A stretch of 64,000 bases of DNA from Aphelenchoides besseyi (Eukaryota > Nematoda > Chromadorea > Rhabditida > Aphelenchoididae), in assembly GCA_024699855.1 (NCBI GenBank), contig JAMPIQ010000001.1:992001-1056000 (forward strand), written 5' to 3'. The position numbers and the translations under genes are program-made. Positions 1-9,600 of this stretch are shown here, in pieces; position 1 is the stretch's first letter; each line of letters begins with the position of its first letter. A model generated the notes under the pieces. That model searched no databases, was not told the origin of the DNA, and saw only the letters and a list, made by a program, of their open reading frames with translations.

Positions 1-1002
1 TTTACGCAGATGGAAAAGAACAAACTTCGTTCAAAACAAAAACAACATTCAACAAATTCCACAAACAACCGCGGCCTTTGCAACCATCAACAAGCGGTCT
101 GAGACGACGTCGCAAAAAGAAACGTCCGGCTGATGGTTTGGCACGACGTCAAGCGGCAAAACGTACGCAGCAATCGGCCAATCTCGAAGTCACAAGCAAC
201 ACAGCAATTCTGCCCACGGAAGAAACCGCTAAACCAAATGTTTTAAATGAGATCATGACAACGATCGCGGCCAGTTTGACTACTGAAACTCCACAGGTGA
301 ATTCGTTTTCGTAAAGAAAACCAACATTGCAATTTAGGAAGAGGTAACAAGAACACCCGCTCAACTCGAACAGTTGAATCTTGAATCTCGATGGCGTAAA
401 CATGGAATCGGCGGTCCGACAAGCATTGCAGTTTCCACATCGAACGGTCAAAGATTCACGGAACAGTTACAACGTTTCGCTCAAAACACCACGTGTCTCG
501 GTCGTTCACTTCTTAATCTCTATGCTATCGCACAAATCATTGCCGCTTTTCCGTTTCTGATTGGAATTCGACTGCGTGCTCGTTGTCTCTTCTCTCCGTT
601 TCTTGTGCTTAGTGCCATTTTTCTGGTTGTTCTTTTCGTCTATGCGTAAGTCAATGCTGTCATGGTTGGTTGACCACAATCCATTTTAGTGCAACAATCA
701 CAGTACTATCTCTCGTGCTTTTCTTTCTCGTGGACGAAATGCGAGCGGAAACACTTTTTGATTGGATGCTCTTCGCCGCCGTTTTGGACGGTGTTTTCGT
801 TCTGGCAACTTTGTTATTCACAGTAACACTTCAAAGCTGCGATTCTTTGGTTGCCTACGGACAAACTCAGAGTCGAACAGTCGAGGTTCCAGAGTCAATA
901 CTGGTGAGCGAAGATGCGCAGGGAACGAACAAGAAGTACCGATCCAAGAGCCTAATTTACGCACAATTAGCCGTCGACGATTTCTTTAATGGTCGAAGCT
1001 GA
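1..1002 (+). CDS. Partial multi-pass membrane protein, family not recognised
   Basis: The 5' end is missing: the reading frame is open to the first base of the window. Exons run to 296, then 338-645 and 690-1002, with introns of 41 and 44 nt and phases that close. The visible protein starts with a basic segment (RRRRKKK), a Thr/Ser-rich stretch and a soluble region. It then has three or four hydrophobic segments of about 20 residues (exon 2 end, across the second intron, and mid exon 3) and a short polar tail. This looks like a four-helix membrane protein, but I do not recognise a family. An AATAAA at 1078-1083 fits its 3' end. The gene ends tail to tail with the next one, stop codons only 82 bp apart. 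Confidence 0.7.
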
Positions 1003-1077
1003 ACATCTTTCAATCGATCTCAACACTACGGGTTTTTATTTTATGCATTTCTATTGAACTTGATTACAAACGTTGGT

Positions 1078-1083
1078 AATAAA
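1078..1083 (+). terminator. Poly(A) signal AATAAA of the first gene
   Basis: Canonical hexamer 76 nt after the stop at 1002. It lies 2 nt before the end of the oppositely oriented gene, so the two transcripts must overlap at their 3' ends if cleavage occurs 15-25 nt downstream. The reverse-strand gene has its own AATAAA complement at 1035-1040. Confidence 0.6.
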
Positions 1084-1084
1084 C

Positions 1085-2647
1085 TTATTTTCCTTTATTC
1101 GTCTCTTCAATGAGCTGCTCTTCTACAAATGAAAATATGAGCTCAGCAAGAAGTTTCGGATTCTCGAACGAAACCAAACCACCGCCTTTTCGTAGATTGA
1201 AACGTTTTAAATTTGGGAACTTGAGTTTGGCTTCAATTTCTGTAATTGTTTGTGGACTGCGATCAAAGACGTTGATTGCAACTGAAACGTTTTGAACGGG
1301 AACACTAAAGCTGGTTGTTGAGTAGGTGCTCGGATAAAAACATACCGATTGATTAGCGGCTGTTCAACGGAAGCAACTCTCAAGGCCGAAGTTGAACATC
1401 CGGTCAGCCAATACAAATACACTTCGGTGAGGAATTCATCAACTGTAGAATGAGATTGGAGTTCTCCTTGAATGTGATTGGAGTAATTAAAGGAAATTTG
1501 TTCAGCCCAACGATCACCGATCCATGCAATTAACGCCAATGGCGAGGAGTTTAACATAATTCCTAAAGCAAGCAAACTTGAGATCTTTATCATCAAAACA
1601 CACCCAATGTATCTGGTCGTTTAATTTCATTTGATTTCTTTTGGAACATGTTCGTTAACTGGTGAGCAAACGCAGAAAACTTGCTGTTCACCAGACTTCT
1701 CCATTGAGTTTGAGCTTTCAACCAGAACGAACCACTGAAGTCGACTTTGGGATTTGTCAGAATTATACCACGAATCGCTGTCGATCGAATTAGTCCGAGA
1801 TTCGATGCGATATAACCACCCAGTTGTCCTTGACCGTAAACAAAGTAACGCAAATAACCCAAACGGTCCATCAGTTTGGCAATTAAACGTGCTGATTCAA
1901 ATGCTCCAAATCCTATGACAAGCTTGATGATCAAAAATATACGATAAACACCTTTCTTCTGTGGTCGATCCGAAAATAGAAAGCCGGGTAGCGATGGAAC
2001 AACTACTTCAAAAGCAATCGACTTCTTTCCAGTACCAAAATCGAAGCCAAAACGTGCAGGATTGGCAAGAAACGGAAGGACTTTGTAGAAGTCCCAGAAT
2101 GAACCATAAATATCGTGAATCATAACAATCGGAATGCGCTCTTGATCTTTTGTTTTCGGATATTCGCTTTTAATGAAGTGAATGGCTAATCCTTCAATCT
2201 GAGTTCTAAACAAAACCGAGAGTTAACGACCAACTTCACTTACTGTTTATGAACAAATGTATTCAAAAAAGTTTGGTGTTGTTGCCAATCAAATTCAAGG
2301 AAACTATTAGTTAAGTTGACCAGATAGTTGACGTTGAAACCGTTTTCAAACTTCGCACCTTCCAATCCCTCGACCATTCGTCTTAACACTGACTGGGTCA
2401 GAACTTTGGCATTTTCGACTTCATCCTCGAGAATACTCACTTGGAATTGGGAGAAATGAGTTTGATCTCGTTTCGGCTTTCCGCTGCCAAAGTAGCCATC
2501 CTGCAATTTCCGGCAATCATTCGTTCTGCTAATTAAAGTACCCACTCTCTCGACATTCTCTAACGCATAGTTGTGTGTGTAATAAGATAATAACAAATGT
2601 AATAGCAGAATTGGAGCTAACAACAAGACCGCTATTTTGAGAACCAT
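1085..2647 (-). CDS. Microsomal epoxide hydrolase-like protein, catalytically dead by sequence
   Basis: Five exons on the minus strand: 2647-2244, 2205-1952, 1912-1604, 1562-1346 and 1304-1085, giving 467 aa; introns are 38-41 nt. The order matches EPHX1/juvenile-hormone epoxide hydrolases: N-terminal hydrophobic anchor, the epoxide-hydrolase N-terminal region, alpha/beta-hydrolase core, lid, and a C-terminal segment ending in a conserved Phe-Glu. The catalytic sites are not kept. The oxyanion motif HGWPG of the family reads HDIYG. The nucleophile elbow GGDWG reads GQGQLG, putting Gln (about residue 249) where Asp is needed. The GGH catalytic His reads GGG. The fold looks intact and the frame is open with normal splicing, so this is more likely a pseudoenzyme than a decayed gene. 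The second intron is 39 nt and stop-free, so retention would leave the frame open. Confidence 0.85.
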
Positions 2648-4195
2648 CTTTCGAATGTTTGCGTTCGATTGAACGGAACACCGACTCGTTTCTTCGGTCC
2701 ACTTGCTTTCGCCGTCAACTCTCGTGCTTGGCCCTTTTCGTTCTTTCTACGACTCACAGTTTTGTGAGCACAATCGATTTCGACACAAACATTTCGGACC
2801 TTGACATTGCTTAGGCCGAGTTCTACGCTTTAGGACTAAGAATTGCAAGTAGCCAATTCATGGAAATTTTACTCAAAAAAAGTTTTTAAAAAAGAATGGT
2901 GAGACAAGAAAAGGGAAAAAGTAGAAGTTTTACAGAGAAGAAGACGTAACTCTGGATCGCTTCAATTTGACCAATATACTAAATTCAACCTTAAGGTCGC
3001 GTTCTGCGATTGATGAACATCAACTATACAAGCGAGAATTCGTCGCGTAAAATAGTTGTAATGTTAACTATTTCAACGTTTTTAAAAGTTGCATCGCGAG
3101 CGACAAGCTTCACAAGCATTTTGTCAAAGCTTCATGTTTATGAATTAGTTAATAAAGATAACCTGTTCATTTCATTATAATTTGATCACGTTTGCCGCGA
3201 GAATGATCTTCGATCACAAGACCATTCAAAAGATTGCGAAGCTTGAAGAACGCAACATCAAAGTTTTTGTAACCCATCAAAGCAAACCTGAAGACAATGT
3301 CCAATTATATCCTTCTTTCACGATAAACTCATTTGTTCCAATCGTCAACTGAGTCCGCAGCGTACAGTACCTCAACGAGACCTCAACGAGACCTCAACGG
3401 TCGCCGATCTTTGTTGCCAATCCTAACGCGCTGAACAACGCACCGATGACCGTTGAGCCCAACGATAGCGCAGTATACAAATCTGCTTCAACACCACTCT
3501 GAAAAGGCATCCAAAATAAAATCTTTTACTTACACGTTCGAGCAATTACTGATTGAACATACCGTATTGTTTGTCGAAGTTTGCTTTCGCCGTGTTGGTC
3601 AGGTGCAGCATCTTGTACATAAACTCGCAATGTTCTTTCTGTTCGTTCGTTGAGTCTTATAGGATTCAATCTCTCGAATTCTGCTCTCTCATTTGCACAA
3701 TCAACCTTTCGACGTTTTTTGAGAACGAAAAGCGAATTAAAAAGACAGAATCTTTCGAAATTACATGAATGGAGATATGCAGAAGCATGAATTCACTGAT
3801 GATACGTGTTCGAAGCTTCGCTTGATGTTCGATAAACACCTTTGTTCTCGTTCTTCCTTTGAGTTGCATTGTCTTGTGTTCAAGGAATTACATTTCTCAA
3901 TTTGAACCTGTCGGAAATCAGACGATTGCAAAATGTAATCAAATTCGGAAGCACTCGTGTTCACCACGATTTCCTTAATTCAAAAATCAAAGCCAACTCA
4001 TATACGACGAGCAATAAAGGAAACAGGAAAAGATCATTTGTTCGCATCTCGATTAATGTCCGTCTTGTGTTCAGTTATTGCTTTCACATATTAGGACAAC
4101 TAGTAGATCGTTGAAAACGTTTATTCATGTTGTTAACTTGAAGCACCGACTATGGAAATAAAAAAACCCGGGCTTAGTTACAAGACATTCAGATG
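2648..4195. other. Intergenic region with a diverged dispersed repeat
   Basis: There are no convincing exons between the hydrolase start and the b561 stop; short ORFs here lack splice context and family resemblance. The segment around 3310-3480 is related to a segment of the first ERp57 intron and is listed as a repeat. The region holds the promoter of the hydrolase gene and the 3' end of the b561 gene. Confidence 0.6.
3310..3480 (+). repeat. Diverged dispersed repeat, copy 1
   Basis: By eye this stretch aligns with 27929-28082 inside the first ERp57 intron. Shared landmarks in the same order are a cgataaactca/tgataaactca block, a tcgtcaact block, a ttgttgccaa/cgttgccaa block, and gatgaccgtt/gatgactgtt near the end. 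The overall match is imperfect with small gaps, so the copies are old. Copy 1 also carries an 11-bp tandem unit (ctcaacgagac) repeated about 2.7 times at 3371-3400. I see no terminal inverted repeats or coding capacity, so the element class is unknown. Confidence 0.5.
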
Positions 4196-5135
4196 TTACT
4201 TTAACCAGACCAATATACAAATAAGCGTGCTAATACACGCTGTAATCCCAGCCAACATTCCGACAGCTATGCAATAAAATCGAGGTACATCGGGAGAACG
4301 ACGGTTGACGATTTTTCCGTTTTCTGACATTCTTTTCTGTCGTTTCGTTCGATCCATCCAATATTCCACTGCAAAAACGAAACCAACCAAAACCAGAAGT
4401 TCCAGAACGTACAGAGCGAAAGATGCGGTGGTGCTAATGAATCGTTTTTGAAAGAAACGACTAGCGATTCCAAGCGAAACTGCTGAAATTAACTCAATTT
4501 GAACGGAAATTGAACGGGACTTCCACCTGCACTTAACCAACTCGCAACTCCCAACGTGCGATGAAAAACGTTGTAGAAGCGACGTTTCGGATGAGTCGGT
4601 GAACAGCGAAAGAACGCGTTCAACGGCTGACCAAAAGCCATGATTGCAGCAGCAGTTCCAAAAGCTGTGTGAATCGCACCGGGCGACCAGTTTTTCGAGC
4701 TATTAAACTAAAACCAAAATACGAAGCAGATGGAAAACGTGAACCTACTCGTGGACCCTTCCACGTCCATTCGTAAGCAACGAATACAGTGCACAGACCA
4801 ATCAGAATGAAAACCAATGCGATTATGTTCAAAGTTCGATGAATCTAAAGAAGCCATTGAAGCAGAGGATTGAAAACGAACGTGAAACCAAACAAGCAGT
4901 CCGAATGGCTTGTAATTTGGCATCAATTGTCTCAGGTAACGTGCTGATGCCGAAGAAACAACGACGAGAAAGAACCAAGCAAAAACGAACGCTGTGGCTA
5001 AATCAAAAGATAAAAGTAGCTTGGAAATTAAAACTCACCATGTAATTGGACCAAAAAATGCTTCAATTCTGGATTTATTGATGGGACATAGGTCTCGGAT
5101 AAATTGGCAGCCGCATTCACTGTCGCCGAGCTCAT
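4196..5135 (-). CDS. Cytochrome b561-domain membrane protein (FRRS1/SDR2-like)
   Basis: Five exons on the minus strand: 5135-5039, 4997-4882, 4844-4749, 4707-4527 and 4482-4196; 258 aa, introns 37-44 nt, all phases closing. Hydrophobic segments of about 20 residues alternate with short loops, giving about five to six transmembrane helices. Histidines occur where haem ligands are expected: WFHIHR between helices, AIHTAFG, and FHRTLG after the HPKRR loop. The loop Gln-Pro...Phe-Arg-x-x-Pro-x-His-Pro is typical of the b561 half of ferric reductase/stromal cell-derived receptor proteins. Such proteins move electrons across membranes from ascorbate or a similar donor to ferric iron or another acceptor. 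No DOMON or reeler domain is encoded upstream, so this is a stand-alone b561 core. Confidence 0.8.
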
Positions 5136-5351
5136 TTTCGTAAAAGTATGCAACGCGAAAACGCGCGTGATGAGCGACCGTCGATTGTCAAACAGTCGCC
5201 CACAGCAATTCGACGAGCAACCGGGAACAAGAGGTGTAAAGCAAGTACTCTGATCAAACACCAGAAACAGTCAAAATGCACCAACGAATTGGCTTCAATT
5301 TTCTGTTAAATCAAAAATTTTCTATCCACAAATTAAACGACAAAACGGAAA

Positions 5352-6226
5352 TCATCTCGGTTGTTTCTCGCTGGCCTGTGTCTCTTCGACAGTTCGACGA
5401 TTCTTCGGTTTGGTCGAACTTTTGGCCGTACCCTTGGGTTGTTCCTCGGCCGTGACCAACGCCATTTCACGCGACTTTTCGGCTCCTTTTCGCTTCTTTG
5501 GCACCGCTTCAGCACCATCACGAGTCAGCAGTTGCTCCTGAGTTTGATCCAAAGTCGCATTCTTCTTTGCGGTTGCCAATTGTTTTGATTCATCTTCTTG
5601 GGTTGGCTTCAAATTTTGGTCGATCGATACCGCTGGATAATCGGCGGTCTCGCCTTTTCGACGTTTCTTCTTTTTGCTCGAAGTGCCTGTTCTCTTTTGT
5701 TGTCCTACCGGTTTCTGAAATTGATTGAAGTGATTGCTGGTGCGCGAATCGAAAACTCACGGGTTTTCCTCTAACAGTCAACGGTTGAGTTATGTCGAGT
5801 TCTGTCGTCTTTTCGCGTTGAATCTTCAAGATGGGTATTTGCGCAGCCGTCGGCATTTGAAGAGGTGGTTTTGGTCTAATGGAACAAATTAATGACCGAC
5901 ATTGACAATTACAAACATACTGTTGATCGTCATTTGCACGACTTCTCGGCTGTTTTCTATCCTCCTCATCAACAGTTCCGTGTAAGGACAGACGTTCAGT
6001 TTTCTCGATTTCCTGCTTCTTCTTGAAACCCAAAACCACAAAATGACTATCAGATCTGTGGAAACATACTCATGAACTTTCTTCCGCGTTTTTTGCGTTT
6101 TTTTCGTCGACTACCACCACCGTCGACATTATTGCTCTCCGACGACTTGAATTGACTGCATCCGAGCATGAACGTGACCATTATCGTATTCACGAACATC
6201 AAAAGAAACAGTTTTTCCAATTCCAT
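5352..6226 (-). CDS. Lys/Arg/Glu-rich single-pass membrane protein, unknown
   Basis: Proposed exons on the minus strand are 6226-6070, 6021-5921, 5875-5761 and 5714-5352. The first exon encodes a short N-terminal hydrophobic helix (about residues 5-22, possible signal anchor) followed by a Ser/Gly linker and a strongly basic run. The rest is low-complexity charged sequence rich in Lys, Arg, Glu, Gln and Thr, including KKKKRRK. The last two introns splice cleanly. The first does not: the good donor GTATGT at 6069 leaves phase 1, while every acceptor that opens the next exon needs phase 0, so the 5' end is uncertain. I recognise no family; a charged cytosolic or luminal tail on a membrane anchor resembles ER-resident linker proteins only in a general way. 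Confidence 0.45.
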
Positions 6227-6309
6227 TTTGAGCCGGAAACCGAAAATGTACTCAAATGGTAAGTCAATGCGCAGCTCGTGAGATCGAGCTTTGGTTTATG
6301 CAAATTTGG

Positions 6310-6331
6310 TTTATTTAAAAGGGCATTTATT
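6310..6331 (-). terminator. Poly(A) signals of the spalt gene
   Basis: Two AATAAA hexamers on the minus strand (6331-6326 and 6315-6310) lie about 285-300 nt beyond the spalt stop codon. They sit just upstream of the next minus-strand gene, whose start is at 6226. Nothing else of note is seen in 6227-6614, which is spalt 3' UTR plus a very short spacer. Confidence 0.55.
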
Positions 6332-6614
6332 CATCGGAATCGTAGCACATGCACACAGAGTTAACTATCAATAAATAGACGCAATTGCGAGAATACGAAG
6401 CGAATTCTTAGGATCAACAAGGTTGTTGCGATTTGATAGACGGATGATTTTTGATGTTTTTGGTCAATAGCATGATCGTTTGTTTTTGGAATCGAAGAAC
6501 CGAGAGCATACGAAGAGCGGTGAGAGAAACCGGCGAATAGAATTTGGAAACAAAACAGTCGAGAGAACGAGAGTAACAATAAGAAACAAATTGATAAATC
6601 GGAATTCTGAGAAG

Positions 6615-9600
6615 CTAATCAGTGGACTCTTTCGACTCGGGATCCATGTGCGTTTTGAGATGTTCTTGGAGTTCGGCTGGTGATTGGCAACGTTTGGAGC
6701 AAACAGAGCAAATTGTTTTGAGGAACCACAGCATTGCCGATGTGGGATCATTGGGATCGGGATTCAATGACGGCGATTGATTGGAATTCTTGTTGAGTGC
6801 CGCTAATGCAGCAAAGAAGGGCGACATCCCGGCCATCGCAGCATTTGGCATATTCGGGAATCCGAATGGCGAGTTACCCAAAACTGCCGAAGTCGGTGGT
6901 GGTATTCCGCCAAATGGATTGGCTCCAGGAGTTGGTGTTTGGCCGTTCATACGCATCAACGACTCCGTACCGAAATCAAAGATTCGACGACCACGACGTG
7001 ATGGCGACGTTTGAAACGAATGTGTTCCCATGTGCACTTTTAGATTGCCACGTGTCGTAAAGGCTCGTTGGCACACATCGCATTTGAACGGCTTGTCACC
7101 TATAAAGTCGAGAATAATAATCTAAGCGAATAACAAATGATTTGATACCCGTATGAGTGCGCATATGAATTTGAAGAGCCGATGAACTGCTGAAATGTTT
7201 GAAGCAAACAGCACATTGATGTTTGGACAATTGGATCGGCGGTCGAACTGGAGGTGATGGTTCGGCTGCTGCCCACATTTTCTGAATCGCAGCCAACGGA
7301 TTTTCGGACGATCCCGATGTTTCGCTTGTTGATGGAAGGAGAGTTGAGCTCATGGTCATTTCCGTCTTTGACGCAGAAACCGAAGGCATCTGAGAAGCTT
7401 CAACCGAAGGTGAACGGCCAACATTAAGTCGGTTTTTCTCAAATGTCTGACTGTTTTTAAATTTCTCTTTGGTTGCATTCGGTGTGACCGATTCATCACG
7501 TTCCATTTCTTTCTTTCTAAAATCTTTGGAGTACGACAAGAATTATCAGGACTAACTTACACATTGGGCAACTCAGCTGCTTCTTCTTTGACTTCGCTTT
7601 CTGAATTCTCTTCATTATCGGGACTTTTACTGCCTTCTGGCTCATCCATTCGCGGGATTTTGAACGGCGGCAATCCGAGTGAAGCAAACAAATCGGCACC
7701 ACTTTTGATGGTCGCTGTGGCGGTCGCTCCGTTTGTTGACGTTGGAGTCGTTGGTTCATCGTTAATACTCGAAGTTGGCATGAACGGGAATCCATTAAAA
7801 CCGAGGAATGCGGGAGGTAGGAAAGGAAGTGTTGGGAATCCAGGTGGCAATCCCTGAGACATGAAATTGGCCGGTGATGTAGCAATCGAAGTTGATGGAG
7901 CAATTGTGGTCGAAGACTTTTTTTCTAGCAATTCGTTTTGATTGTTTCCGAAGAATTGCGCAAAGCTTGGAACCGTTCCGTTACTTATTGGGATCGGTGG
8001 CATAAGTGGATTACTAAAACGAAGGTTTCGTGATTCAATGTTGTTTTCTTACCGTCCGAGTTGCTGAGTGTGTTGTTGAATGTGCTGTTGAAGAAGTTGA
8101 GTTGAAAAGAAACGTTTCTGACAAATCGGACACTGATGATTGAGAGTTGAAGCCGCTAAAGTTGCCGGTGTCGGTCCGCCAACACCTCGTAATGAATGCT
8201 TGGCTCGATGAACACCTTAAACGTGGATATCAAGTATTGTGGACAAGACCGGGAACGAACCCATGTGTGTCTTCAAATTTCCTTTGGTCGTAAAGGCCCG
8301 TTGACAAATTTTGCATTTAAAAGGACGTTCACCGGTATGAGTACTAAAACTACTGAATTAAATTTATTGGTCGCATGTCGACAAACCGATAATGCATTTG
8401 AAGTGCACTTTTGCAGGAAAGAACACGACGACACAACAGACATTGATTGGGATCGGTTGTTGGAAGTGCTAAATCGTCTTGCTGTTGTGAATCAAATCAA
8501 TTATCGGTTTACCTTTATCTCCAACTAATGCACGGATTTTTTCGGTTTCATCGGTGTTGCTGATCTCCATCATCGACTCCCAATCATCGTCGGGACTCAC
8601 TACACCGGCACGTTGTTGACTGCCGGCGCGTGGTGGAGTGACCGAAGAAGATGGTGGAACGAACTGTGGAATGGTCGGTGGATATGTTCGCGTTGGGAAA
8701 CCGGGAATGTTGCTGATCGCTGAATTTGGATTCAATCCGGTAATTAGAGCATTCGGAAACCCGAGACGAGCAAATGCACTTGTCGATCCCAACTGTAAGC
8801 CGCTTGTTGATTCTTCACGATTCAATTCTTCAGTCAAAATCGGTGGTTCGGCAGCAACAGAAGATGCACGAGTGGTTTCATTTCGATTCCACGACGAATC
8901 GCTTTTATCGCATAAACGCAATTCAGGCCACGGACGTTCAAAGTTCGAAGGTTCGCTGAACGGTCGAATCATCTCTTCATAATTCTCAAGCATTTCGTTG
9001 CGTGCCATTGAAGCACTACAACAACGCTGCTGAAGTTCTTCTCGTTGACAATCATGGGCTCTGAGTTGCCGAAGATTGGCGAATCTCTCATCACAAGCAG
9101 CACAATGAATTGCATTCGCCATTTCATGACGTTCACTCAAATGAAGAACATAGGCGGCACTATTGTTGAAGGGAACATTCGCGTGCTCGCCGCAACCACC
9201 GATCGGACACACCAACGTTGGGATCCCGTTGGTCGAAGCGGACGATGCTGATGAGTTGCGAACATCGTCATTGAAGGAGTTCGGAGGTGAAAGCAAACAC
9301 GAAGATGAACCGGCGGGTGTTTCCGAGTTTCTTGGCGGTGTTTTTGAGTTTGTTTCTCGATTCTCCGTCTCATCGGCTTCGAATCGACGTCCCTCAACGA
9401 TTTCGCGTTCCAATTGAGCGTGACCGACGGCGTTGTACAATTGAAGTAGCTGCAAAACTCAATCGATTAATGCTTCCAATTAAATGTCTCATTCCCCCTT
9501 GGGTTCAGTCCAGCCACTTAAACTGCCAATTAATTTTGGGTCGGTAATTTCATTTGTCGGCTCCGAAAAGTTTCCTTTGAGGAAGAAATTCAATAAAATT

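Noticed and set aside
1110..1295. Plus-strand 61-residue ORF
   Set aside because: It is the antisense shadow of the last exon of the epoxide-hydrolase homologue.
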